Source of the DNA: Tetrastigma voinierianum
Taxonomy: Eukaryota; Streptophyta; Magnoliopsida; Vitales; Vitaceae
Assembly (NCBI GenBank): GCA_016808115.1
Contig: JAEQBH010001143.1
Coordinates: 124,001 to 188,000 of the forward strand
DNA length: 64,000 bases
Reading direction: 5' to 3'
The notes under the pieces were generated by a model. It was not told where the DNA came from. It worked only from the letters and a program-made list of their open reading frames with translations, and made no database searches. The position numbers were made by a program, and so were the translations under genes. Within the stretch, counting starts at the first letter, position 1; every line of letters starts with the position of its first letter. This document shows, in pieces, positions 11,671-22,832 of the stretch.

Positions 11671-13150
11671 TACTGCACGTGAGCCTAGGTTTATAAATAC
11701 CTGTGAGCTTAGTGTCGATAAGTTAAGTACACATTACCTAGGCTTGGGGGACTCGGGGCTTAAAGTTATGGTCGAAGGTAAGAACATCACCACTTAAGGG
11801 TTCGATGTGTGGTTAGGTATGTGATTACCTGCATAAAGCACGGATAGATTAACACCGCATGTGTTTTATGTGATCATGATCGTTTGATGAATTGTCAGGT
11901 GTTTGAATAACAGGGTGATCGTGTGCTTATGATTGTGCACATAGAAAGAAAAAAAAAGGAAAAAATATATATAAAACATATATATTTTGGGTGTTTTTCC
12001 ATTAACATGAATGAAGAAAATTAAATGAAATAAATTTTTATAAATTTATTTGGGTGTACTGGAGAATGAGAAAAAAAAATGGATATATTTTTTGGGGTGT
12101 TTTCCAAAGAGAAGCAATGAAAAATACGTGTGAAAAATTAAACGGTGCAATCGTCACACGCTTCAAACCGTGTCAAGGATACAATGCAAATTGTGACGAC
12201 ATGTACCATTTTGCGTGCAATTTGGCCGGGAAGTCAGGTCACAATACAAACTTTGTATCGTGGCCGCACACGATCGAATCAGGTCGCAATAATGTGGTCA
12301 GACGTGACAGAGCGCAGACTAGCAGTCAGATCGAGTCGCTGATACAATGAATAGACGCGACGAGGCGCCTGGTAAGGGTGTGTCACGATACAACAATTGT
12401 ATCGTGACGTAAGGCTCGACAGTTGAGAAGTGTGTCACGATACAATCTCCTCAGACGTGACGCGTGCTGGGGCCATAGGGAGATGGTCACGATACAATCG
12501 ATCAGGACGTGACTCGGGGAGAGAGGTGCACTCGGGCCACGTGTCGAGATACAACACCCGGGCCGCGACATGGCATTAGGCAGCTAGGTCACGATACAAA
12601 ACGTATCGTGACTGCATGGGCATGAAACAAGGCGCCCAGGTCGCCACACAGGCCACGACACGCCCATGCGCGCGGCAGGCCACGATACTACCGCTGTGGC
12701 TCGCGACACCCGGCCACGCTAGTGGCTGCGACACGGGGCACGCCAACGCATGGCGCACGCTACGCAACAGCGCATCATACAAGACCCCAGCGCACCATGC
12801 GCCGCAGCCTAGTGGTCAACGTGTGCACACTATGCACTCTGACCTATTTCGACTCAACGCATCGCTTAGACACCGCTCATGAGCACTGTTCACAAAATTT
12901 TTCAAAAAAAAATAAAATAATAATAATAATAAATAAAATAAAATAAAATGAAATAAAATTTTGAAAAAAAAAATGAAATTTTCAAAAATGAAATTTTTGT
13001 TTTCAAAAATGAAATTTTTGTTGTTAAAAATGATTTAATGTGGATTGATTGTCTTGCATTACCAGTAAATACAGGGACTTATGTATGAAATGTTTTCAGT
13101 GTATGAATAGTGTCTCGAGGATGTGTTTAGGCCTTAGAGATGGTGCATTG
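11671..13150 (+). other. Primer-site remnant and leader of element 2
   Basis: The sequence GTGAGCCTAGGTTTATAAATACCT after the LTR matches the post-primer-site sequence of element 3 (complement of about 56379-56400); the primer site itself is too decayed to define exactly. The leader continues as AT-rich sequence to about 12130. A GC-rich repeat array follows (12150-12780), then AT-rich sequence with AAATAAAATAAAATG runs to about 13020. No protein is recognisable. Frames at 12054-12350 and 12616-12882 run through the repeat array and are not credible. Confidence 0.65.
12382..12612. repeat. Tandem inverted-repeat array, GTCACGATACAA family
   Basis: Five units start at 12382, 12434, 12486, 12543 and 12588, a period of 45-57 bases. 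Each has the form GTCACGATACAA, a short core, then a complement ending CGTGAC or CGCGAC. The unit at 12382-12408 has perfect 12-base arms around a 3-base loop; 12588-12612 has perfect 10-base arms around a 5-base loop. More diverged units continue on both sides (near 12150-12310 and 12660-12730). The same motif is present in the leader of element 3 at the equivalent place. Confidence 0.9.
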
Positions 13151-14045
13151 AATTTAACTGCCATTTGACTTGTGTAGATGGCTAGTCGAGGGCGAGGACG
13201 TAGAGGGCGTCCACGGTATCGGGTCGCACCACTAGCATTTGATCGCAGCCTTTGCTTCGAGGCCGTAGGCACATGGCCGCAGCCTATAGCACGTGCTGGT
13301 GTAGCGGTAGTCGTGAGGTCCGAGTAAATTCCAGAGGCTTTAGGCACATCATCCTCCGACATTACCGTGGGGAGCGATCCGACGGTGGCGCATCGTTGGT
13401 CTACGTGTCGAGAAGGTGTTGCAGGCTACAGATTACCTCTAACGCGACTCAGAATTAGACTGTGCCTGCCTGGGCCAGAGGGTGAGGCCCAAGCATGGTG
13501 GAATCAGCGCGGACCCCAGAGACCTGTAGGCAATGATACGGGCGCAGTTCCGTGAGCCGCTCACGGGTAAGTATTTTCCCATACCGCGAGGCATGCGAAG
13601 GCCCGTGAGCCCCTGTGAGCTTCAAGAAGCGGGACGAGCGGATCGGTGATGGATTATGTGGCTAGATTCACGTAGCTAGCCCCGTTTGTCGATGATTACG
13701 TAATACCGACATGGCCAAGGTTGTGAGATTCGAGAATGGGCCGTTGTCCATTCGCAAGACTGGTAGGACTTCGCCTTACGGGTGGATATGGACTCCATGG
13801 TCAGGGGACAACCCCGACCATAGAGAGATCGAGGATGCTCCTGAGCACTCCTGGATGTGGGTGTTGCAGAGCAAGAGAAGGAGAGCCTGCCTTCTTCTGG
13901 GGCCGGAAAGAAGCGAGGGCTTATAGTCTGCGAGGTTCTGTGAGTCGGGCCATCCTGCCAGTGGATAGATGAGAGCTGCCCACGTCGCATGGTGTGCTAC
14001 CACGCCAACAAATTAACATATGAGGATGGACGGCCCCCGTGAGAC
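13150..14045 (+). pseudogene. gag remnant with zinc-knuckle trace, element 2
   Basis: An ATG at 13179 opens MASRGRGRRGRPRYR-like sequence in shifted frames. The retrotransposon-gag core is seen across frames at 13350-13560 as DPTVAHRW, EKVLQATD and PEGEAQAWWNQR, with a FREP..GKYFP segment near 13545-13580. Near 14002-14040 CYH and, after a shift, HMR-like codons mark a broken CCHC zinc knuckle. Gag would form the particle and bind RNA. Several frameshifts are evident; element 3 carries the same domains more continuously. Confidence 0.65.
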
Positions 14046-14299
14046 AAGGATCCTGTGGTTTCGAGACGCCATCCCACACGGCAGGACAGAGAGGATACAA
14101 GATATTCTTCCACAACCCAAGATAGACAAAGGAGCTGCTTTAAGTTTCCGTGAGCTGCACGGCACCTCCCATTACTAATGTGCAAAGTTAGAGGTCGTGT
14201 TAGTACCGAGGCAGAGGACGAGGCCCACGTGTGGACATCAGGGTTCAGGCGTGTCTACGCCCATTACACCACCTACGCAGCCAGACGCCTGCAGGCTAT

Positions 14300-14700
14300 A
14301 CAGGCACGCTTGCTATCTCGCCATGGGTAAAAGTGTTATTTGATCTCTGGTGTCAGATTCATTCATTATCGCATCAATTGTGATGTAGTCAGCTTGCAGG
14401 TCGAGACCTCGAGGAACCTTATATGTGAGTTCTCCCTAGGGATTAGGCGAGAATGGGGTGGATGAGAGTGTCTTAGTCAGCGAGTCGAGATCTCGGACTC
14501 TACCACAAAGGGACACAAGGATCATGACATAAAGGAGTTCGATGTCATCCCTGTGGATGGATCAGTCAATTCCGCTTACAGTGGTCGTATCGATCAGAGC
14601 GGTAGTGAGGGCTACCGCCACGCAGACTCCGCACACGCGGTGGTATTTCAGGGGGACAAGCATGATATTTCGCTCCCAAACAAAGATATACGAGTCTGTG
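14300..14700 (+). pseudogene. Protease remnant, element 2
   Basis: Near 14325-14380 a shifted-frame LFD segment, with an SFI-like hydrophobic run after it, marks the retropepsin active-site region. Downstream, segments near 14480-14660 match the FYPQGTQGS, FDVIL and VVFQGDKHDI-type C-terminal region that is clear in element 3. The Asp-Ser/Thr-Gly triad cannot be read intact. Confidence 0.55.
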
Positions 14701-14829
14701 TGTCGACAGCTTAGCGGTCAAGCCAGCCTTAATTCCTGAGTATGACGCGATAGACTGCATTTAGATCTCCTCGAGTAGCTCATGAAAGTATGTGGATGTT
14801 TTCCTGATGAGCTACCGAGATTACCTCAA

Positions 14830-15600
14830 AGAGAGGGTCAGACTTCAGACGAGTTACACTCCTCGCAGATTTCGCCCATCTTTGCGACTCCACATAAGAC
14901 GCCGCACGCTTAAGTTGGGCAGGTGAACTCGCAGTCCAATACAGGAGCTACTGGACAAGGGGTTCATTAGACCGAGCACTTCATCATGGGCCGCTCCGCT
15001 CGCTTTTATGGAAGAAGGACAAGACCCTTCGACTGCATTGATTAATGACAGCTTGAATGGCAGCATGGCTGGCACCCAGATCATTGCCGAGGATTGATGA
15101 CGGTTTGACACAGAGGAGCGCGAGTCTACTCCAATATAGACCTTCGCACCGGTTATCATCAGTTGAGAGTTGGGGAGACAGATATCCCTAAGACAAATAA
15201 GAAGACTCGTTACGGGCACTTTGAGTTTACTGCGATTCCTTTGATCGACGACGCGCCGTGCCAAAGATTCAGCGGATCTCATGCATAGAGTATTCCAACC
15301 CTATCTAAATCAGTTTGTCGTGGTCGTCGTGGATGACATTTCGACCTACTTCCCGCCGAGCTGGAGCATGAGTATCATTTGAGGATCAGGTTACAAATTT
15401 GTCGAGAGACCATCAGCTATATGCCAAGTTCAATAAGTGCGAGTTTCAAGGCTTACCGAGGCGAGATTTCGGGACACGTGGTGTGTCATCATCGAGTTCC
15501 AAAGTGGACCCGCAGAAGGTCGAGGCCGGATGAAATGAGAGGCCGGGTCGGCCAGATACATAGTTTCGGGATCTACTAGGTACTACAGATTTATCATGAT
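14830..15600 (+). pseudogene. Reverse transcriptase remnant, element 2
   Basis: Gypsy reverse transcriptase is traceable. An IDYRQLN-equivalent lies near 15035. A DLRTGYHQLRV-like stretch lies near 15140-15170, and a TRYGHFEFT block near 15205-15232. The catalytic motif at 15326-15337 reads Val-Val-Asp-Asp, so both catalytic Asp residues survive. GHVVS-like and YYRF-like segments follow at 15470-15600. Frames change several times. Confidence 0.65.
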
Positions 15601-16593
15601 TTCCGATCAAGTAGCACCTACGACGAGATCGAATCTTAAGGAGGTCAAGCTCAAATTGTGACCGAGCGAGGAGGCATTCCAAGAGTTGGAAGAGCAGCTT
15701 ACCATCAAGCCCATCTTTATAGTCCCTAATGTGGACTCCGGGCACATGTTGTATCAGATGCCTCGAGGGCCTGACCGGGATGTGTTTTGATGCACGGAGA
15801 GTGTGGCTTATGGTTCTCGCCGGCCAAGAATCAAGGAGCACTACCCCACACACGACATGGAATTGGTCATTAGTCTTCGCCTTGAAGATTCGGGCGCCCA
15901 CTACTTATATGGCGAGAGTTCGAGTGTACTTTAGACCATAAAATTATAAAGTATATTTTCACGCAGCGAGACCTCAATATGAGGCAACACGTATGGATTG
16001 AGTTCCTGCAGGATTATGACTTCACCTCGCATTACCATCCCGGGTATGCAAATGTGGGCGGCCGATGCACTATTCGAAAGTCACGGAGCATTGGCTAGTA
16101 TAGCTTCCCTGAGTGGCGATGCTCGAGACTAAGGATGCGCCAGCTACCGCACAAATGCGGTAATGTGGCACGTTGGGGAGTTTAGTGGCTACATTGTCTC
16201 TCACAGCAGTAATGATCTAATTCCTGGGTGGGCAGACGCAGAATAGTGTCCATCGTGACCCGTATAGTCAAGTGACGAGGGCTTCGACCGGCCCACTTGG
16301 ATGGTGTTTTCTAAGATAGAGGACTCGCAAGGGTTCCCTACTGACCGACGGAGAGAGAAGATTCTCGTGGAGTTTCACGCTTCCTCGATTCGGTCGCGGC
16401 ATCTAGGTGGCACGAAGATGTACCAAGATCTTCGCCGCCAAGATCACCGGAGCGATGAAGATACACATAGGACTTCTTTGCTCGACGATGTCTCACGGTC
16501 AATGTGTTAAGGCCGAAGCACCGTAAGATACGCCAGGCTACTCAAATATCGAAGTCAAAGTGTAAAAGTGGTTGTCCTTTTTCAAAAAGTCAG
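15600..16593 (+). pseudogene. RNase H and truncated integrase, element 2
   Basis: RNase H segments include a bait near 15740-15800 (DASRAGLGCV-like in shifted frames), HDMELVISLRLEDSGA-type sequence near 15850-15905 and DLNMRQHVWIEFLQDYDF across 15972-16022. The integrase N-terminus follows, with FHASSIRSRHLGGTKMYQDL at 16373-16432 carrying the zinc-binding histidine region and VKAEHRK near 16508. Sequence of this family stops at about 16590, before the catalytic core. Confidence 0.65.
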
Positions 16594-16783
16594 TGATGAG
16601 TCCAAAACTCATTAGATTTTAATCCATTTTTCTCGAGCATATTATAAAATAAATGTTGATTCAGATACGTAAATGTGGATATTTTACTCAAATTTAATTT
16701 TGCAGAAAATACAAGCAGATGCCAAAAACCCTCAAGAAAAACAAGAAGAGACCACTCGCAAATCAAGTCGCGAATCGAACGGA

Positions 16784-17671
16784 GTCGCGACAAGAAGCTT
16801 AATGGGCTGGGCCATTTCCAAGTCACGAAGATCAAAATCAACTTTTGAGGAAGAAATGGAAGACCTTAACAAGTCAGTCGATCAAGAATGATGTTGCGAC
16901 CGTGATGATCAAGGCAACAAATGAAAGAGGCTGGGCGACAAAGGGAAATGTGGTCGGTGACTAAAGGAAATACAAAGAAGGACATTCATATGTTCACACA
17001 TCACCCGATGTCGCGACGCCAATAGAATATGACCGAGGTCGGACACCCCACTGGCGGTCACAAGGATCCGCCAACGAAGCCACACCGTCCTTGCCAAGAA
17101 TTGAAGTCAGCGACCATGTACAACAAGGATCAAAACGATGTCACGGCCACTCGCAGGTCGCGACCAAGCAAAGAAATGGTAGCGCACAACCAAGGTCGCA
17201 ACTACTGGTGAAATCGGGGACCACACGAGTTTAAAATAGCAACATGAGGTCGCAACATCACCCCTCGAGGTCGCGACCGAACTAAAGGTGGGAAGGGGAG
17301 GAACGGGTTGCAACAAAGAACCAGGTTGCAACCGGCAAAGAAATGGGCAAAAAAGAGGTCGCGACATCACTATGAGGTCGCGACATAAAATTGAAACCTA
17401 TGAAGGCAGAAGACCACCAACACAATCGCGACCAAGAAATCAAAGTCACAACATGAAATCATCATACAAACAGAAAGGTGGTCGCAACCTAAAATCGCAG
17501 CTCAGAAGCTGGAAGAAGAGAAAGACAACGATGTCGCGACATGAAACTGAGGTCGCGGAGAATATCGAGAAACACCGAAAGCGTCGTGTCGCGACTAAAA
17601 CAATGTCGCGGACTATCGTCAAAGGCAGCTTGCAAGAAAACTGGTTGCAACAGAAACAAAGAGGTCGCGAC
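16784..17671. repeat. GTCGCGAC palindrome cluster in U3 of element A
   Basis: Nine exact copies of the 8-base palindrome GTCGCGAC start at 16784, 17010, 17157, 17270, 17358, 17377, 17533, 17588 and 17664. Many one-base variants (GTCGCAAC, GTTGCAAC, GTCACGAC) lie between them. Copies are usually preceded by A/GAG or AT and followed by CAT, CAA or CGA. Spacing is irregular. The cluster ends about 120 bases upstream of the TATA box. Confidence 0.9.
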
Positions 17672-17790
17672 TAATCGAAATCCATGTCACGACATCAACT
17701 CGAATGCGGACATAAAAGATAAAGGAGTCGGGCTTTTCTTCGGGGAATTCCACCGTGTTTTTTCGTGGATTCGGCCCCAATTCCTTTACG

Positions 17791-17798
17791 TATAAATA
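17791..17798 (+). promoter_or_regulatory. TATA box, 5' LTR of element A
   Basis: TATAAATA is followed by GATAGTTTTAGAATAGTAAAG. The 3' LTR has TATATAAATA at the matching place. The transcription start is expected about 30 bases downstream. Function is inferred from conservation and position. Confidence 0.65.
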
Positions 17799-18361
17799 GA
17801 TAGTTTTAGAATAGTAAAGTAAGCTTCCGTCTTCACTACCCAGAAAAAGGGGAACGGAGAGAACCAGTGTATAGTTTAGAGTAGATTTTTATTTATTTTT
17901 TTTATTTTTAGTTTATTTCTTTTCTGGATTTGAATCTGCGAACTGTGCAAAGACGAGTAGAGCTGGATTTTTATTTATGTTATATTTCTTAGAATTACTA
18001 CCTGAAAATTTATGAAATCTAGACAAATTTCTGGAATTCATTTCTCCTCGCTTATTGCAATTATGCTGGTTATATATGATCTGCATCTACTTCCTAATTC
18101 GCAATGACTCAGAGCGCAGTCTGGATTCGACTTACATTTAGTTACAAATTTTTCGCACAAATACGGAGAACTAATTTGGGTTTGATTTACTATTTGCGTC
18201 GCTTTTTGAATTGATAAGTTCACAAGAAGCACTCTAATACCGCGATGGGAATGTATCCCTGCTTCCGACATTCAGATGCCCTCCGGTGATTACGCAGACT
18301 GAGATCTTCGAGAGCTGAGAGCATTCTTTTCTGGGTATGCTCGGCTACCATTGATGAACTG

Positions 18362-19552
18362 TGATGAGTGCCTGAAACACTCATAGTATACCCGCGTCTT
18401 TCTTAGGTTTTTAGCATTATTTTTATGGTTAAATATCTATTTTTCCAGTTTGTTATCTGAGTATGACTGAATCGGGGAATGCAGGTGCAAATGATGTGAA
18501 AAGAGCACACTGTGGAAGCAAATTGGAGTAATGGAGAGCAATGTAGGAAAGTGGCTGCCACGTCACGACGTCTAACGCCAGCGACGCCTCCACTGTGACG
18601 CACAACGCCACGACGCTGGGTCAACAATACGTGTCAACAATCGAACGCCGCGACGTCTCAACGTCACACAGACGGATCTCGCACTCATCATTTAAAGCAC
18701 TAAGGGCTGCACTGGAGCACCTGAGGTACGAACTAAGGCACTAATTCCGTGAGCAAAGAAGGGACACAGACTTCGAAGAAGTGCCCATGATTTGTACTGT
18801 TTCTCATTTTTGGATATTAAAATGATGTTTTTAAGATTAAACACTTTCATTCTCTCATTCAAAAGATGTTCTGCATCTATATCTAGGCTGTGTTGAACTC
18901 GCTATATGTCGATGGATTAAAGTTTAGTACTTTATATATTATTCCAGCTTGTTTATCACTGGGTTTGCATCCGTCTATATCTACGATTTCAATATATGGT
19001 AATGTCCGGCCAACATTGGCATAATCACACCGAGATCCGGGAGATTCGAGAGATGAGGTTATCCAGGATCTCGGCAGAGTAGCCTTCGCTTGATTCGTAA
19101 ATAGATATTCTCGATCCTCGAAGGTGGCATTCGGGGGTTGTAACATTTAAGCATTTCGAATACCGAGTCAGGATGTAGATATACTCAACTCTATTCATGA
19201 GATAAAGCATATACTCGAGAGAGGATATCTCGTAAGTAAGATCACCCCGCCATCGACAATTTATAAATGTATTGAATAATAATATCATTAAGAAATAATC
19301 CATTGACGTGGACAGGGGAGACATAACCCAGTCTCCAATACCAAAATTCATTAGAATCAATACTAGTCGAAATTAACATACTCCAATTCCTTCTTAAAAT
19401 AAGTTTATTCGTATATTATCTAAGAAGCAAAACCTTTGTAGTCAACACACTGTCCCCCGGTGGACGGCTATCGCATCGTGGTACACTTATTACTTGGGCG
19501 ACAAGGCACTTGCGCACATAGGCGACATTTACACACCGCGCTCTACCTCACA
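18362..19552 (+). mobile_element. Solo LTR, TGATGAGTGCC family, inside LTR of element A
   Basis: The insert of 1191 bases starts TGATGAGTGCC and ends CCTCACA. It is flanked by AACTG (18357-18361) and AACCG (19553-19557), a 4-of-5 target duplication. The uninterrupted site exists in the 3' LTR of element A as TTGATGAACTCACGAGCTCGAG, which confirms the insertion. A minus-strand relative lies at 37459-38597. It holds a cluster of ACGTCACGACGTC, GCGACGCC and CGCCGCGACGTC motifs at about 18560-18660. No internal region remains, so it is an LTR-LTR recombination product. Confidence 0.8.
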
Positions 19553-20445
19553 AACCGCGAGCCTCGAGTTCATTTTGGATAAATCCCCCATTCTCTCATA
19601 ATTGAAGTCGAGGGGTAGATTTAACAATATAAATAATCAGAGAGTTCACCTAATCTAAAGGCAAATTCCTAACCCGTGGTTAGCCGAGATCTAATCAAGG
19701 AAGCGAAATTTAACCCATAGATATGAAGGTCGAGCCATCACTAAGTGGTAGACACTTTAGAAAATCCTAAGAAGGAAATGCAAAAGGTCTGCTGTCACCA
19801 AGAAATGGGTATGAAGTATTGAGAAAGAAAAATACTCCGCATCTTGCAAGAGGATTCGAATACGTAGTCGGGCTCGATTCGCTCTTCGAGAGAAGCGCGG
19901 TATCCAACCAATGAATATGGAGAAATCCACCTCGACAATTAGGAAATCTCGACAAGTCTCGCATTCCATACACGCACGTATAATGTGCTTTAGTAATCGG
20001 AACTGACCTGCTTTCATTGTATCTCACCGGGACGCCACAGAAACCGATTCAATCCATTCTTAGTTACAATTTATTTTTATTCATTACTTTTGTTTAGCTT
20101 AGCTCTTGATAATATTCATTAGTCTAGATCTTTACTTTGCTGTTTGATAAAACTTCACTATGAGTTTCTTAAATTCAAATAGTATGGAATTTTACTAGTC
20201 AGGGGGTAAAGCTGATCTTTAATCGTCATTAACTTCGTGGAATGATATCCGGACTTACTGTATTTTACTACTAGATGACCGTACCTCGCAAAGGTCATGA
20301 CTCGACCCTTATTTTTAAATCATGAAATATTAAGAAAAGTTATTTTATCAAACAAATATATCCAAATTGACATGGATGCAAGAGGCGTAAGGCCTCAGAA
20401 TCCCGCACCTGAGGGGTTTTAAGTCTATATAGAAAAGGCAAAACA

Positions 20446-20466
20446 AGTTTTTATGCCGTCTGGGAT
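20446..20466 (+). promoter_or_regulatory. Primer-binding site, element A
   Basis: AGTTTTTATGCCGTCTGGGA directly follows the LTR end. Athila elements typically carry TGGCGCCGTTGCCGGGGA here, complementary to Asp-tRNA; this copy is the same motif with a few bases lost or changed. Confidence 0.6.
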
Positions 20467-22535
20467 TGAAAGAATTAAATAGATCAATATTCTAACAAAA
20501 GAGGGAATGCTAATTTGACATTTTATAAAGAAAAAGAACAAAAATGTTTTTCAAGCATACATCAACCACTCGATCTTTAACAAGCCATGTTGAAAATATT
20601 TCATAATGACTAATCCTATTAACTGGTGTTTTGATTTCGTGAAATCCTTTAATGCATGTGAAACCCGATTCTTACCTTTTTCCGAAGAAACACCGAATTG
20701 GAAAGAACACCTAAGCCAAGAAAGACTCACTAAAAGAGCGTAGCGCAAACTATGGCGTATGAGAGACACAACTTCACAAAGGAATGGTAGGGACGCTGAG
20801 GCTGGCGCCTCCCACAGTATCGACATAATGGAGGATTTCCTCGGAGGCCTGCGGTCTAGAAGAATATTCCCAGAATCGGGACACCTTCTACTATGGATGC
20901 AAATAACTTCGAACTAAAGCGCATCGATATCAGCTTAAGGCAAGAAGATCGGGCTCACCGGTCACCCCACTACATCTGAACGAAAGCACCTCGAGTAGAT
21001 TTCGTGATGGAAAATACAAAGTAGTTTCAATGGTGTGAGGCTGTGAGGTGATATAAAGTTGCATCTCTTCTCATTTTCTTTGCGATATAAAGAACCACAT
21101 GGTATGAATCATTACCATACGGTTCAAGTAGATACTGGGAAGAGTCGTATTATTACTCGGGGTGTGTTCTTTTCCCCATCTCTCACCTCGCAGAGAAGAA
21201 GAGAGATAATAGATTCCAACAAGGGAAGACGAGATCTATATGTAGCTCGGGAAAGATTCAAGAGGTTGGTCGAAGAGGTGCCCTATGCATGGAATCGGGA
21301 TTTAAAAACCCGATGGATATATAGTGTATCATGCCTTAAATGATACCTCTAAAGGCATTATCGACAAGCCTATGTCGGTGGAGCATTCAAACGAGTGCGC
21401 CAAGAGCTGCAGATCCCATAGAAGACTCCGCTAAATGCAATATGAAAGCTCCATTTGAGTTTTCAAGGGGTAATAGCAGAGGAAAAGGGTCATGGAGCTG
21501 AGCAAAATGACAGCCATGGAGGCAAAGTTAGATGCCATAATGCATAGGATGGACAAACAAGAAAGAAAAATGCACACTGCTCATGAAATAGGAGCAGTGG
21601 AAAGAGAACTGATGAGAAGAAGTGCTGATGTACCAACAGAAGAAGATTCTTATGGTGCTGAGGAGGTTAAGTACGTGAATGAGCCAAGAAATTACCATTT
21701 CAAGCCAAATCCTAACCTGCCCACACATTGGCAACCCAAAGACCGAGGAACCATGTTCTATATGGTGGAGAGGGGCATTACAAGGCCCGAGGCATGAACA
21801 AAATCACCAGCAAGGATATCGGCCCGGCCACGAGTTCAGCGGCGACATGAGGGTGGCCGAAATAATATTAGAGGTCGAAGGAGGACTGACCATTTGAAGA
21901 ACAAATGCGCAATTTATGGGGGGGCCCGACAAGAGGCTATTGTGCTTCCATGAGTGAGCTGTGACTTGGAAGCTTTCAAGTCGATACTTAAGTATTTCGA
22001 AAAATGCAAGTGCCTCATTGAAAAACTTGGAGACCTGGTAAAGTAATTGTACTGAATATGCCCAATCAGAGAAAGGGTACATTCCCTAAGTGACACTCAA
22101 AAAAGTCAAAAGGCGCATGGCAATTCAGTTGGGAGTGGGAAAGATGTGAGCAACAGTAGAAGAAAGAAAGGAAAGAAGAGACTAAGGCGAAACGAAGGAA
22201 GCTGAAGGAAGGAGATAAGAGCACACAAAGGCGAGCGGCTAAAGAAAGTAGGAAGCGAGAAACGAGAAGGAAGGAGTACTAGCTTATACACCTACAGTGC
22301 CATTTCCGCAACCCGAGAAGGCAAAAGGGAAGAAGCGAGTTTCTAGATTCTTGGACATTTTCAAGAAAATAGAAATCAATATCCATTCTGATAATCAACC
22401 AAATACTTTATTTATCTGAAAATTTATGAAGGAATCTTGAGCAAGAGAAAAAGAAGATAGGCGAGGATGGAATAGTGAATTTGTTGCTACTTGTATTGCA
22501 ATTATCCGACAGCTCAGAAGCAAAAATGAAGGGAT
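20467..22535 (+). pseudogene. Athila-like gag remnant, element A
   Basis: The frame at 21059-21343 carries SQRRREIIDSNKGRRDLYVA followed by RERFKRL, equivalent to the PPxKTxxLRxEIxxFxQ and YEAWERFKxL blocks of Athila Gag. The frame at 21492-21797 carries MEAKLDAIMHRMDKQERKMH followed by TAHEIGAVERELM, a Gag tail also present in element B. Before 21059 the N-terminal part is scattered over frames. Bases 22100-22530 are purine-rich with a PQPEKAKGKKRV-like stretch near 22310, probably the Gag-protease linker. Gag forms the particle. Confidence 0.7.
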
Positions 22536-22832
22536 TTGGCGGTTTACTATTCACGCTCTATAGGGAAATATGAATTCAAAAAGGCTTTATGTGATTCTGG
22601 AGCTAGTATAAATTTGATGCCTCTATCAGTTGTGCAAAGACTTAGTTTGGGGGAACTTACCCCAACAGCAATCACATTGCAAATGGTTGATAGATCAATG
22701 GCACAACCAAAAGGTATTCTTGAAGATGTACTTGTCAAGGTAGGGAAATTCATCTTTCCAGTGGATTTTGTTATCATGAAGATGGAGGAGATACCACGAA
22801 TTCGCTTCTTCTTTGGGGAAGACATTTCTTAG
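22536..22832 (+). pseudogene. Athila-like protease, element A
   Basis: This is the best-preserved Athila protease in the window, a 98-residue open stretch. CDSGASINLMPLSV contains an intact Asp-Ser-Gly active site. TLQMVDRSMAQPKGILEDVL and VGKFIFPVDFVIMKMEE follow, the standard Athila order. It breaks at GEDIS near 22830, where GRPFLATG-type sequence would follow in a shifted frame. It would cleave the polyprotein; as a fragment without linked Gag and Pol it is called a pseudogene. Confidence 0.85.

Larger units (their letters stand above)
9728..16593 (+). mobile_element. Tekay-like Ty3/gypsy element 2, 3' half missing
   Basis: The visible order is 5' LTR, degenerate primer site, leader with inverted-repeat array, gag, protease, reverse transcriptase, RNase H and the first part of integrase. 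Similarity to element 1 ends near 16560-16593, where Athila element A begins. No matching integrase remainder, chromodomain, polypurine tract or 3' LTR of this subfamily resumes after A ends at 42558. Element 2 was therefore truncated, or A did not enter it by a simple insertion. Confidence 0.8.
16594..20445 (+). repeat. 5' LTR of Athila-like element A, interrupted
   Basis: It starts TGATGAGTCC and ends GGCAAAACA immediately before a primer site. Paired blocks with the 3' LTR include the start (16594 and 39905), GGAATTCCACC (17745 and 41040), TATAAATAGA (17791 and 41083) and ACTCGACCCTTATTTTTAAATCATG (20302 and 42412). The copy is split after TTGATGAACTG by a solo LTR of a different family and resumes at CGCGAGCCTCGAG. 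Confidence 0.85.

Noticed and set aside
12054..12882. Several 60-100 residue frames on both strands
   Set aside because: They cover the leader repeat array of element 2; overlapping frames on both strands indicate composition, not coding.
16784..17671. GTCGCGAC cluster considered as a CRISPR-like or satellite array
   Set aside because: Copies are only 8 bases, spacing is irregular, spacers are not unique units of fixed length, and the context is a plant LTR.
17288..17795. Frames of 128 and 84 residues rich in Arg/Lys
   Set aside because: They run through the GTCGCGAC cluster in U3 of element A, which no Athila protein occupies.
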